A DNA stretch of 26,089 bases from an uncultured Clostridia bacterium (GCA_937892735.1 CALBGL010000064.1:1-26089); one strand, 5' to 3'; numbered from the stretch's first letter, positions 7,841-16,429 are shown. Made by a program: numbers and translations. The notes: generated by a model from the letters alone, not told the origin.

Positions 7841-10363
7841 ATGAAACCAATCGCGCTTCGATGGCTTGCCGGTCGTACGTCGGAAGGAGCGGTCAGCTGG
7901 GGCATGCCTTGGCCGAAAGGGATGGTCAAGCCGGGAACGGCATTTACATTGGAAAATGAAAACGGCAGACATTTTGCGGTGCAGACGCGATGCAGAGCCT
8001 ACTGGCCAGATGGCTCTGTTAAGTGGACGCTGCATTCGGCAATTGCCAGCGGAGAGACATTTCTTTTAAAAGAGGACGGGACAGAAAGTATCCCGATAAA
8101 AGAATGCCAGAATGAAAAAATCTATTTTGGAAAGATGGAACTTGATTTCTCTGAAAAAACAGGGGTACCGCGCATACAATGTGATAAGAAAGAAATATGT
8201 GGCGGCCGTCTTATAGCTCGTATTTCGGGAGAGGACTATGTGGGATATCAGGAGTCCATCGAGATCGAAGACATGGGTGCGGTTCGGATGGTAATTAAGA
8301 TAACAGGGGCCCATCTGGGGCTTGATGGACAACGGATATTGCCATTTGTTTTACGATATTATGTATATTGGGAAGATCCTCAGATTCGGCTGGTACATAC
8401 CTGGCTTCATGATCTGGATCCTTTCACACAGCAGGTGGATGCATTGGGGATCGAGTTCCGCACACCGGTTCAAGGACCGATCTATAATCGGCATGTGCGT
8501 ATCGCAGGAGATGCGGGATATTTGAAAGAAAGCTGTGTATTGCTGAATAGCTGGAAGCCGCGTCTGCCCAGAGAATGGTACAGCGCGCAGATTGCAGGGG
8601 AAATGCTTTCCTTGGATCCAGCCCAGCATTCGGAAGCGTTTCAAGCCATGGATAATATGACATGGTGGGATTCCTGGAAGATTGTGCAGGATTCCTCCGA
8701 GCACTACCGTATACAGAAAGGAACGGGAGAGAAAGATTGTTCTCTGGTGGACGGGCCGGAAGGCAGACGCGGCGGCGGATATCTGTATGCGGCAGGGCTT
8801 GGTGTGGGACTTAAAGATTTCTGGCAGAAGTATCCATCGACGCTGGAGACAGAGGGAATGTTGGGGGGAGAAGCTGCGCTTCGGGTTTGGATCTGGCCGC
8901 CGGAAGCGGGTGCTATGGATCTTCGTCCATATACGCACAGACCTTGCAGTCAGGGATACTATGGACAGGGAGATACCAGCCGTAGTCGACCGTCTGGAAT
9001 TGGCATGACCAATGAGATCGGAATTACATTCTGGGGACAGGGGACGCCGACGGATGAGGAGCTGGAGGAGGCCAGACTGCGAATCCAGAAACCAGCCCTT
9101 TTAGTGGCAGATCCTGCGTATTATCATGAAGTGCGAGCTTTTGGCACCTGGTCGCTGCCGTCCTATGATACGCCGGCGAAGCGGTATCTGGAACAAGTGC
9201 TTGCGGATACGTTTTCTTTCTATCAGCGGGAGGTGGAGCAGAGAAAGTGGTATGGTCTGTGGAATTATGGGGATTTTATGCATACCTATGATATGGAACG
9301 GCACAGTTGGCGCTATGACATGGGAGGATGGGCATGGCAGAATACAGAGTTAGTTCCGACGCTCTGGCTCTGGTATATGTTTCTGCGAACGGGTCGGGAG
9401 GATGTTTTTACGATGGCAGAGGCGATGTGCCGTCATACCTGCGAAGTGGATATCCACCATATCGGACCCTTTGCCGGATTAGGATCAAGACATAACGTGA
9501 AACACTGGGGTGGTTCTGCGAAGGAGGCACGAATTTCCATGGCGCCGCATCATCGTTTTTACTATTATCTCACAGGCGATGAGCGCGTAGGAGATATCAT
9601 GGATGAGGTGAAGGACGCGGATTTGACGACAAAGAAGGCAGATCCGCTGCGAAATTACTATCATCTGGATGGCAGCGAACCCTATTCTACCCATGCAAGA
9701 ACTGGGCCGGATTGGTCTTCTTATTGCGGCAATTGGATGACTCGGTGGGAACGTTTTCAGGATACGTTTTATCGGGACAAAATGCGCCGGGGAATCGAAG
9801 GCATCGCAGCAGCACCTTATAGGTTCCTGTCGGGAACGGATTTCGGGTATGATCCGGATACAGGACGAATGTATTATATTGGCGAACAAAGTACAGGAGG
9901 ATCCCATCTGGCGCTTTGTATGGGAGAACCCCAAGTGTATTTCGAGCTGGAAGACATGCTGGAGGATCCATTATGGCATGAGATGCTGGTACAGTATGGT
10001 GCATTTTATTTCCTATCTCCGGAAGAAAAAGAGAGGTGTTCGAATTCTCAAGTAGCCGGGAAGGGTTGGGGGCTGCCCATGTGTGCTTCTGCTATGGTCG
10101 CCTATGCGGCGCGCGTATTGGAGGATGAGAAACTGGGACGAGAGGTTTGGGACTGCCTGTTTACAGAACTTTATAAGACTCCGGAACCACAGCAAGAAGT
10201 GGAATATGTGACAGGAATCATTCAGGAAAAACCCGGCATCTCGACGAATACTTGCGCGCAATGGTGTCTGAACGTTATCACTTCATTGGAATTAGCAGGG
10301 AAATATCTGCCGTCGGAGCCATTAGAGGGTCCCGTGGACAAATTTCTGCACTGGAGAGGCTGA
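7841..10363 (+). CDS. yetA: exo-rhamnogalacturonan lyase family protein (YetA/PL26-like)
   Basis: An 840-residue protein close in length to Bacillus YetA (lplABCD-yetA cluster) and to the PL26 exo-rhamnogalacturonan lyases, which cut RG-I from its end by beta-elimination. The N-terminal block WLAGRTSEGAVSWGMPWPKG (8-27), followed by AYWPDGSVKWTLH, is the typical YetA/PcRGLX beta-domain opening. From about residue 430 an (alpha/alpha) barrel-like region is rich in Trp, Tyr and His (NYGDFMHTYDMERHSWRY, HHIGPFAGLGSRHNVKHWGG). There is no signal peptide, so it acts on imported oligosaccharides in the cytoplasm. GGGAGGG lies 7 nt before ATG 7841. It follows the importer genes in the same order as the Bacillus lpl-yetA cluster. 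Family assignment is from remembered motifs, and activity is inferred. Confidence 0.8.
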   Translation: MKPIALRWLAGRTSEGAVSWGMPWPKGMVKPGTAFTLENENGRHFAVQTRCRAYWPDGSVKWTLHSAIASGETFLLKEDGTESIPIKECQNEKIYFGKMELDFSEKTGVPRIQCDKKEICGGRLIARISGEDYVGYQESIEIEDMGAVRMVIKITGAHLGLDGQRILPFVLRYYVYWEDPQIRLVHTWLHDLDPFTQQVDALGIEFRTPVQGPIYNRHVRIAGDAGYLKESCVLLNSWKPRLPREWYSAQIAGEMLSLDPAQHSEAFQAMDNMTWWDSWKIVQDSSEHYRIQKGTGEKDCSLVDGPEGRRGGGYLYAAGLGVGLKDFWQKYPSTLETEGMLGGEAALRVWIWPPEAGAMDLRPYTHRPCSQGYYGQGDTSRSRPSGIGMTNEIGITFWGQGTPTDEELEEARLRIQKPALLVADPAYYHEVRAFGTWSLPSYDTPAKRYLEQVLADTFSFYQREVEQRKWYGLWNYGDFMHTYDMERHSWRYDMGGWAWQNTELVPTLWLWYMFLRTGREDVFTMAEAMCRHTCEVDIHHIGPFAGLGSRHNVKHWGGSAKEARISMAPHHRFYYYLTGDERVGDIMDEVKDADLTTKKADPLRNYYHLDGSEPYSTHARTGPDWSSYCGNWMTRWERFQDTFYRDKMRRGIEGIAAAPYRFLSGTDFGYDPDTGRMYYIGEQSTGGSHLALCMGEPQVYFELEDMLEDPLWHEMLVQYGAFYFLSPEEKERCSNSQVAGKGWGLPMCASAMVAYAARVLEDEKLGREVWDCLFTELYKTPEPQQEVEYVTGIIQEKPGISTNTCAQWCLNVITSLELAGKYLPSEPLEGPVDKFLHWRG

Positions 10364-10390
10364 GACTTTACCGACGTTTCGCCAATTTTT

Positions 10391-10399
10391 TGCTATAAT
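10391..10399 (+). promoter_or_regulatory. extended -10 promoter of gap
   Basis: TGCTATAAT is a perfect extended -10 (10391-10399) without a good -35. A second candidate, TTGTAT (10414-10419) 17 bp before TAAAAT (10437-10442), lies closer to the gene. Either fits a separate, strong gap transcript. Confidence 0.55.
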
Positions 10400-10478
10400 T
10401 TTAACATCGCCTCTTGTATTCTCCGAGAAATTGGTATAAAATATAAACGTATACGAAATTTTTAGGAGGTAATCCATT

Positions 10479-11492
10479 ATGGCAATTCAAGTTGGAATTA
10501 ATGGTTTTGGTCGTATCGGCCGCCTGGTGTTCCGTGCAGCAGTGACTCAGCCGGAGACCTATCAGATTGTGGGTATCAACGATCCTTTCATCGATCTGGA
10601 CTACATGGTATACATGGTTAAGTACGATACAATGCATGGAAAGTTCGACGGTGAGATCTGCGCTAAGGACGGCAAGCTGGTTGTCAATGGCCAGGAGATC
10701 GCGGTATACGCTTGCATGAATCCGGAGGAGATTCCGTGGGGTGAGTGCGGTGCTGAGTACGTTGTAGAGTCCACAGGTGTATTCACGGTGATGGACAAGG
10801 CAAAGGCTCATTTCAAGGGCGGTGCGAAGAAGGTTGTTATTTCTGCTCCTTCTAAGGATGCCCCCATGTTCGTTATGGGTGTAAACCAGGATAAGTATAC
10901 GACGGATATGGATATCGTATCCAATGCGTCTTGTACCACGAACTGTCTGGCTCCTCTGGCAAAGGTTATCAACGATAACTTCGGTATTAAGGATGGTCTG
11001 ATGACGACTGTTCATTCTACCACTGCAACCCAGAAGACCGTTGACGGACCTTCTAAGAAGGACTGGAGAGGTGGACGTGCTGCTTCTGGCAACATCATTC
11101 CTTTTTCTACCGGTGCTGCTAAGGCGGTAGGTAAGGTCATTCCGGAACTGAATGGCAAGCTGACAGGCATGAGCTTCCGTGTACCCACACTGGATGTATC
11201 AGTTGTTGACTTGACTGTGAACCTGGAGAAGCCCGCTACGTATGAAGAGATCTGCAATGCGGTGAAGGCTGCTTGTGAAGGCCCGATGAAGGGTATCATG
11301 GGTTACACCGAGGATGCGGTTGTTTCTTCTGACTTCCTGACTGACGACAGAACTTCCATCTTTGATGCGACTGCTGGTATCGCGCTGACGGATACATTTG
11401 TCAAGCTGGTTGCCTGGTATGACAACGAGTGGGGTTATTCCAATAAGGTGCTGATGCTGATCAAGCATATGTATTCTGTAGACCATAAGTAA
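10479..11492 (+). CDS. gap: glyceraldehyde-3-phosphate dehydrogenase, type I
   Basis: A 337-residue glycolytic enzyme that oxidises glyceraldehyde-3-phosphate with NAD+ and phosphate to 1,3-bisphosphoglycerate. The Rossmann motif is INGFGRIGR (8-16), D35 in INDPF favours NAD over NADP, and the active site is SNASCTTNCL with Cys152. Phosphate-binding segments (TATQKTVDGPSKKDWRGGR, STGAAKAVGK) and the end WYDNEWGYSNKV are present. The sequence follows the E. coli GapA/eukaryotic branch (NDPFIDLDYMVYMVKYD) rather than the Bacillus-like one. AGGAGGT lies 8 nt before the ATG. It has its own promoter and a strong terminator, and codons are biased toward a smaller set than in the neighbours, as expected for a very highly expressed gene. 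Function is certain. Confidence 0.98.
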   Translation: MAIQVGINGFGRIGRLVFRAAVTQPETYQIVGINDPFIDLDYMVYMVKYDTMHGKFDGEICAKDGKLVVNGQEIAVYACMNPEEIPWGECGAEYVVESTGVFTVMDKAKAHFKGGAKKVVISAPSKDAPMFVMGVNQDKYTTDMDIVSNASCTTNCLAPLAKVINDNFGIKDGLMTTVHSTTATQKTVDGPSKKDWRGGRAASGNIIPFSTGAAKAVGKVIPELNGKLTGMSFRVPTLDVSVVDLTVNLEKPATYEEICNAVKAACEGPMKGIMGYTEDAVVSSDFLTDDRTSIFDATAGIALTDTFVKLVAWYDNEWGYSNKVLMLIKHMYSVDHK

Positions 11493-11526
11493 TCTTTTGA
11501 GTACAAACCTTCTTAAAGAAAAGAGA

Positions 11527-11567
11527 ACGTCCCTGAGGCCGTTTGGGCTTCGGGGACGTCTTTTTTT
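11527..11567 (+). terminator. strong, probably bidirectional terminator between gap and C-S lyase gene
   Basis: A 14-bp stem (11527-11540 with 11546-11559, two G-T pairs) with loop GTTTG is followed by a T-rich run containing seven Ts. The other strand also ends in a pyrimidine-rich stretch, so it can stop both converging transcripts. It ends at the lyase stop codon. Confidence 0.9.
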
Positions 11568-12738
11568 ATCGTGTTTGAATGGCTTTTTCGAGACGAAGAA
11601 GCGCATCTTCCAGCACTTGACGAGGACAAGCCAGATTCAGCCGTTCAAAGCCCCGGCCGCCTTCACCGAAGATGTACCCTTCATCACAGAACCAGTAGGC
11701 CTTATGATGCATGAAATTCTCCAACGTTTCAGGATCCATTCCGAGAGCTCGGAAATCGAGCCACTGCAGGTAGGTGCCCTCCAGCGGAAATGCATGGATC
11801 ATGGGAAGGTGAGCAGTCAAAAAGTCCTCTACCATTTTCCGGTTTCCGTCCAGATGAAGGAGCAGCTCCGAAAGCCAGTCTTCACAGCAGGTATACGCTA
11901 ATTCACAGGCTTTATATCCCATCACATTGAGCGCGAAGTACCCTCTGGCGCCGGTAACTTTTTCTCGGTAATCCGGATTGGGAATGAAGATATTGGAAGT
12001 CTGAAAACCTGCCAGGTTAAAGGTCTTGCTGGGCGCGGTGCAGATTGCGCAGTTTTGCAGATATTTATCCGGGAACGTACCCAGAGATATGTGTTGAAAA
12101 CCTGGCATGATGAGATCAAAATGAATCTCGTCGGAGATGATAAAAACATGATGGCGCAGGCAGATCTCGCAAATCTTGAGCAGGTCTTCGCGGCTCCAGA
12201 CTCTACCCACCGGATTATGCGGGCTGCAGAGAATATACAGTGTCACATCCGGACGAGCCACCTTCTCTTCCAAATCCTCGAAATCGATCTCATACCGTCC
12301 GTCCCGAATCAGCAGTTCATTGGTGACGACACCTCTGTGATTGGCCTCGATAGAACTCTTGAAGGGATAGTACACAGGCGTGGTGATAAGAACAGAATCC
12401 GAAGGGGCGGTAAAGGCGCCAATCATCATCTGAATGGCGGGAACCACACCGGGGGTTTCCACAAACCAGTCACGGGGAGGACGGAATCCATGGCGGGTTT
12501 CCATCCAGTTTTGTACAGCAGTATAGTAGTCGTCTGTCGCCTCGGTATATCCTAAAATGACTTGATCCAAATACTCTTTTAATCCTTCGATGATCGGAGG
12601 GGGATTTTTAAGTTCCATGTCCGCTACCGATAAAGGAACAATACCGGTTGGTACATCCGGACAAACACGGCGCATATCATTCCATTTTTCAGAACCACTA
12701 TGGCTGCGATCAACCCAAGTGGTAAAATCATATTGCAT
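11566..12738 (-). CDS. patB: PLP-dependent C-S lyase / aminotransferase, MalY/PatB family
   Basis: A 390-residue fold-type I PLP enzyme. MalY/PatB proteins are cystathionine beta-lyases that cleave C-S bonds of cystathionine or related thioethers to a thiol, pyruvate and ammonia. N-terminal MQYDFTTWVDRSHSGSEKWN and LSVADMELKNPP are diagnostic of this branch. SPHNPVGRVW carries the PLP-contacting Asn175, ISDEIHFD the Asp203, and SKTFNLAGFQ the Schiff-base Lys238. The C-terminal FERLNLACPR should hold the carboxylate-binding Arg. GGAG lies 8 nt before the start. It is monocistronic and convergent with gap. A role in methionine metabolism or sulfide release is likely, but substrate preference in this family is broad. 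Confidence 0.92.
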   Translation of the reverse strand: MQYDFTTWVDRSHSGSEKWNDMRRVCPDVPTGIVPLSVADMELKNPPPIIEGLKEYLDQVILGYTEATDDYYTAVQNWMETRHGFRPPRDWFVETPGVVPAIQMMIGAFTAPSDSVLITTPVYYPFKSSIEANHRGVVTNELLIRDGRYEIDFEDLEEKVARPDVTLYILCSPHNPVGRVWSREDLLKICEICLRHHVFIISDEIHFDLIMPGFQHISLGTFPDKYLQNCAICTAPSKTFNLAGFQTSNIFIPNPDYREKVTGARGYFALNVMGYKACELAYTCCEDWLSELLLHLDGNRKMVEDFLTAHLPMIHAFPLEGTYLQWLDFRALGMDPETLENFMHHKAYWFCDEGYIFGEGGRGFERLNLACPRQVLEDALLRLEKAIQTR

Positions 12739-12776
12739 ATTCCATGCTCCTCTCTTCGTTGAATGAAATCCTCCTT

Positions 12777-12805
12777 ATCTTATCATAGAGTATGCAGAAA
12801 TTCAA
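12777..12805 (-). promoter_or_regulatory. promoter of C-S lyase gene
   Basis: On the minus strand TTGAAT (12805-12800), 17 bp and TAAGAT (12782-12777) form a plausible promoter, with start near 12770. The short leader contains an extra AAGGAGGA that is not next to a usable start codon. Confidence 0.5.
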
Positions 12806-12886
12806 TGGGACTTCGGGATAATTAGGCGAAAACGGAAAAAGTTCTATTAAAATCTTCTATTTTCCTTCTGCTTTTTTAAGAAAATC

Positions 12887-12915
12887 TTGACAACTTGGAT
12901 AAAATGTATTATAGT
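12887..12915 (+). promoter_or_regulatory. promoter of hppA
   Basis: A consensus TTGACA (12887-12892), 17-bp spacer and TATAGT (12910-12915) predict a start near 12922 and a leader of about 54 nt. Confidence 0.75.
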
Positions 12916-12975
12916 GATATTACTGGAATGAGCGGCGTTTACCCTCTTACAACCAGAGTATATTAGAAGGGTGGG

Positions 12976-15066
12976 GTGTCAGTGGATACACAATTATCAA
13001 TCTTTTATGGCTTGTCTTTTCTGGTGGTCGTGATCGCGTTCGCATTTGCGGTTTACCTGTACTTGTGGGTGCGTCGTCAGAAGATGGGCAATCGGACGAT
13101 CATAGAAGTATCCGCTCTGATCAAGCAGGGAGCGAATATTTTTATGCGTCGTGAGTACAGGGTTCTGGCAATCTTCGCTGGAATCGCTGCCATTGTTATT
13201 TTTATTTTGCTTCCGTCTCCGATCTGGAATGGAGAGATTACGCAGAATCTGGCGATGGCATTATCGTATATTGCGGGAACAATTCTTTCCGCTATTGCGG
13301 GAAAGATTGGGATTATGGTTGCAACCCATGCGAATGGGCGCACGGCGGAGGAAGCGCAGAACGGAATTCGAGCTGCTTTCTTGATCGGTTTCCGCGGTGG
13401 AGCTATTATGGGATTGGCAGTTGTTGCTTTTTCACTGTTGGGTGTGGCTGCTGTTCTTATGATCGTAGGCGATGCTTCTATTCTGCTTGGTTTTTCCTTT
13501 GGCGCCAGCTCTCTGGCTTTGTTTGCTAAGGCTGGCGGCGGTATTTTTACGAAGACGGCAGATGTGTCCGCGGATTTGACGGGCAAAGTAGAATTGGGCA
13601 TCCCGGAGGATGATCCCCGAAATCCGGCGGTAATAGCGGATAATGTGGGAGATAACGTAGGTGATGTGGCTGGCATGGGCGCAGACTTGTTTGATTCCAA
13701 TGTGGCGGCTATGGCATCTGCTCTGGTCATTGCGCAGTCTCTGACAGGGGACTTTGCCAATGTTTCCATGGTATTCTGTTATGCGGCATTAGGTCTGTTG
13801 GCCTCCATTCTGGGTATTGCAACGGCCCGCATCGGTAAGAATGGGAATCCGACGCATGCACTCAATAGTTCTACATATGTGACCACCGGTATTTTCATCG
13901 TCCTGACAGCGATTGCGACAGCTATCTTTGAAGGATTCTCATGGAGAATCTGGGGAGCTTCTGCAGTGGGGCTGATCGTGGGTGTGATCATTGGTATCAC
14001 GACGGATTATTTTACGGATGATACTAAGCCCATCGTTAAGAAAGTGGCCAAAGCTTCTAAGTCCGGCTCCGCATTTACGGTGCTTTCTGGCGTTTCCTAT
14101 GGGTTTATTTCTGCGCTGCCAGCTATGGTAGGCATTGCGGTATCGGCGTTGATTTCCTATAAGATCTGTGAACCTATGGGCGAAGGATACGCGATTTTTG
14201 GAATTGCGATGGCAGCAGTGGGTATGCTTTCTATTGTCGGAATGATCATTTCCAATGACGCATATGGCCCCATTGTGGATAATGCCAGAGGACTGGCAGA
14301 GATGGGCGGCCTGGGAGAAGAAACAATCCGTATCGCAGATTCGCTGGACAGCGCAGGCAATACGGTAAAGGCCGTGACTAAGGGCTTCTCCATTGGTGCG
14401 GCAGGGCTTACAGTCATTTCTCTATTAGGAGCGTTTATGTCGGAGGCCAATATTGCGCTGGCAGAAGCGGGAAAGGCCCTGATTACGGGCTTTGATATCA
14501 TGAACCCCACCGTATTCTTTGGAATGCTGGTAGGAGCAGCGATACCTGCCGTTTTCTCAGCGATGCTGATTCTGGGCGTAGATAAGAACGCGCAGCGTAT
14601 GGTGGCAGAGATTCATCGTCAGTTCAATACGATCAAAGGTTTGCGAGAGGGTAAGCCAGGCGTGAAGCCGGAATATGACAAGTGCATCGACATTGGAACG
14701 ACCGGCGCACTGCGCGAGCTGATTCCGGCAGGACTGATGGCGATTATCGCAACGCTCATCGTCGGCTTTATCGGAGGACCGCACGCGATTGGCGGTTTCC
14801 TGATGGGGAATATCACCAGTGGTCTGCTGCTGGCACTCTTCATGTCCAATGCAGGCGGATTATGGGATAATTCCAAGAAGTATATAGAGGCTGGCAATGA
14901 GGGCGGAAAGGGCAGTGATGCGCATAAGGCTGCCGTCGTGGGAGACACCGTCGGCGATCCCTTCAAAGATACGGCAGGGCCTTCCATCAATACGCAGATC
15001 ACGGTAGTCTCTTTGGTAGCTTCGTTAATGTCCACTTTATTTGTCGCATTTTCATTGTTTGGTTAA
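12976..15066 (+). CDS. hppA: H+-translocating membrane pyrophosphatase (K+-independent type)
   Basis: A 696-residue integral membrane pump with about 16 TM helices. It hydrolyses cytosolic pyrophosphate and exports H+. The catalytic loop KTADVSADLTGKVELGIPED (193-212) and ADNVGDNVGDVAGMGADLFD (221-240) carry the Asp residues that bind Mg-PPi. GNTVKAVTKG (461-470) has Lys465 and Thr468, the pair that marks K+-independent H+-PPases; K+-dependent enzymes have Ala first. The C-terminal DNSKKYIE, GDTVGDPFKDTAGPSIN segment is complete. The start is GTG 12976, after AGAAGG 5 nt upstream; GTG 12982 is an alternative that loses two residues. It has its own promoter and terminator. The pump recovers energy from PPi made in biosynthesis, common in energy-limited anaerobes. 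Confidence 0.97.
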   Translation: MSVDTQLSIFYGLSFLVVVIAFAFAVYLYLWVRRQKMGNRTIIEVSALIKQGANIFMRREYRVLAIFAGIAAIVIFILLPSPIWNGEITQNLAMALSYIAGTILSAIAGKIGIMVATHANGRTAEEAQNGIRAAFLIGFRGGAIMGLAVVAFSLLGVAAVLMIVGDASILLGFSFGASSLALFAKAGGGIFTKTADVSADLTGKVELGIPEDDPRNPAVIADNVGDNVGDVAGMGADLFDSNVAAMASALVIAQSLTGDFANVSMVFCYAALGLLASILGIATARIGKNGNPTHALNSSTYVTTGIFIVLTAIATAIFEGFSWRIWGASAVGLIVGVIIGITTDYFTDDTKPIVKKVAKASKSGSAFTVLSGVSYGFISALPAMVGIAVSALISYKICEPMGEGYAIFGIAMAAVGMLSIVGMIISNDAYGPIVDNARGLAEMGGLGEETIRIADSLDSAGNTVKAVTKGFSIGAAGLTVISLLGAFMSEANIALAEAGKALITGFDIMNPTVFFGMLVGAAIPAVFSAMLILGVDKNAQRMVAEIHRQFNTIKGLREGKPGVKPEYDKCIDIGTTGALRELIPAGLMAIIATLIVGFIGGPHAIGGFLMGNITSGLLLALFMSNAGGLWDNSKKYIEAGNEGGKGSDAHKAAVVGDTVGDPFKDTAGPSINTQITVVSLVASLMSTLFVAFSLFG

Positions 15067-15070
15067 ACAG

Positions 15071-15117
15071 AAAAAGGACCGGGAGAAACGAGAATTCGTT
15101 TTTTCAGGTCCTTTTTT
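15071..15117 (+). terminator. terminator of hppA
   Basis: Stem AAAAAGGACC (15071-15080) with GGTCCTTTTT (15107-15116) encloses a smaller stem AAACGA/TCGTTT, and ends in six Ts. Confidence 0.85.
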
Positions 15118-15138
15118 GGGGTGGTTCGGTACAGCCTG

Positions 15139-15196
15139 GCTCCCTTCGAAATGACAGATAGTTTTTATAATTTCACCTGTCTGCTTGGAAGGGAGC
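15139..15196. repeat. nested inverted repeat between convergent hppA and dacA
   Basis: GCTCCCTTC (15139-15147) pairs perfectly with GAAGGGAGC (15188-15196). Inside it, GACAG (15153-15157) pairs with CTGTC (15177-15181). The apical part holds TATAAT (15166-15171). There is no T-run on either side, so it is not a standard terminator. Function unknown. Confidence 0.6.
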
Positions 15197-15235
15197 GTAT
15201 TGATCTATTATTGAGTGCGACAGTCTCCCCTAGAA

Positions 15236-16429
15236 TTAGTTTGTGAATATTTTATGAAGCCAATTGTCTATGAGAAGCATAAAGCGCTTTCCCAGCGTAC
15301 TTTCTTCCACAGATTCTGCGGCAACGACCGGCAGCGTGGCAATGGGTTCCTTATCTTGTAAATAGGTGATTGTGCCGACGGGGTCTCCAGCCTGAATCGG
15401 GGCCTGAAGAGAAGGCGACAAATCTATTTGTGTTTGGAGGTTCTGAGAGTCTATGCTCGTGTCCTTACTGGAAAGTAACTGTACGTTCCCCTGGACTTTC
15501 GTGTCGATCTCACTTTGCATACCACCTGTAATGGATACCTTTCCGGCAGACTGTCCATCGGTTTCAACGGTTTGCAGTACAAAAGATCCAAATCCGTAAT
15601 CTAAGAGTTTTGTCACATCCGCGGAACGCTGATCTTTGGTTTCCGCACCCATGATGACGGCAATCAGAGACATGTCGTTTCGGGTCGCCGTAGCGGACAA
15701 GGAATATTTTGCGAGTCGTGTAAAGCCTGTCTTTAACCCCGTCATGCCATTATAGCTTTGGATCAGATGATTCGTATTGGCCATATCGGTTTCTCCGGGG
15801 CCCGATCGCCACACATGCGGCATCATTTCATGCCAGGTAGTCGTAAAAGCTGTGACCTCTGGAAAATTCATCATAAGTTCTCGCGACATGATGGCAATAT
15901 CGCGAGCGGTTGTCACGTGTCCATCGGCGTCAAGACCGCAGGGATTGACAAAATGCGTATTGACCATCCCTAATTCTTGGGCCCTCTGGTTCATCATTTC
16001 GACAAATTGCTCCTGGCTTCCGCCAATATATTCCGCCGTGGCAATGGCGGCATCATTGCCGGAGGCGATACACATACCTTTGATGAGATTTTCCAGAGAG
16101 ATCTGTTCGCCTTCCTCCAGCAGGATGGTCGATCCGCCATATCCTGCAGCATTTGCGCTGATGGTCACCATATCTTCCATATTGGCTTTTCCGTCGCGTA
16201 CAGCCTCATAAGCGAGTAAAATAGTCATGACTTTTGTTACACTGGCAGGACGTCTGGGCGTATCCGCATCTTTTTCATACAGGACTTTTCCTGTGGATTG
16301 TTCCATCAGAATGCCGGAAGGGGAAATGATTTCCGGTTCAGCGGCATAGACGGGGATCTGCAGAGAAATCGTCAGAATCAGGCTGCATACAATCAGAAGA
16401 CAGGACAAAATCCGCAATTTTTTCTTCAT
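15236..16429 (-). CDS. dacA: serine D-alanyl-D-alanine carboxypeptidase (DacA/PBP5-like)
   Basis: A 397-residue secreted, membrane-attached penicillin-binding protein that trims the terminal D-Ala from peptidoglycan pentapeptides. There is a signal peptide (1 to ~29, ending PVYAA). The three active-site motifs are SVTK (Ser63, Lys66), SGN (123-125) and KTG (233-235). A C-terminal beta domain (~285-375) follows, and the end, LLIDNWLHKIFTN, can form the amphipathic helix that holds such enzymes to the membrane. AAGGAGGA lies 7-8 nt before the start at 16429. It is a single gene on the minus strand, divergent from the zinc-ribbon gene. It is one of two such enzymes in the window; this one has the classic SGN motif and the usual length. 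Confidence 0.95.
   Translation of the reverse strand: MKKKLRILSCLLIVCSLILTISLQIPVYAAEPEIISPSGILMEQSTGKVLYEKDADTPRRPASVTKVMTILLAYEAVRDGKANMEDMVTISANAAGYGGSTILLEEGEQISLENLIKGMCIASGNDAAIATAEYIGGSQEQFVEMMNQRAQELGMVNTHFVNPCGLDADGHVTTARDIAIMSRELMMNFPEVTAFTTTWHEMMPHVWRSGPGETDMANTNHLIQSYNGMTGLKTGFTRLAKYSLSATATRNDMSLIAVIMGAETKDQRSADVTKLLDYGFGSFVLQTVETDGQSAGKVSITGGMQSEIDTKVQGNVQLLSSKDTSIDSQNLQTQIDLSPSLQAPIQAGDPVGTITYLQDKEPIATLPVVAAESVEESTLGKRFMLLIDNWLHKIFTN

Noticed and set aside
8351..8938. Minus-strand 195-codon open frame inside the YetA-like gene
   Set aside because: Antisense shadow of a continuous 840-codon gene with a good ribosome binding site.
10448..10455. CGTATACG palindrome before gap as an operator
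   Set aside because: Eight bases of symmetry are too little, and no regulator or second copy supports it.
12055..12555. Plus-strand 166-codon open frame inside the C-S lyase gene
   Set aside because: Antisense shadow; no ribosome binding site or known motif.
13077..13769. Minus-strand 230-codon open frame inside hppA
   Set aside because: It is the antisense of a strongly conserved membrane pump; its Ala/Pro/Ile-rich content is what the complement of such a gene gives.
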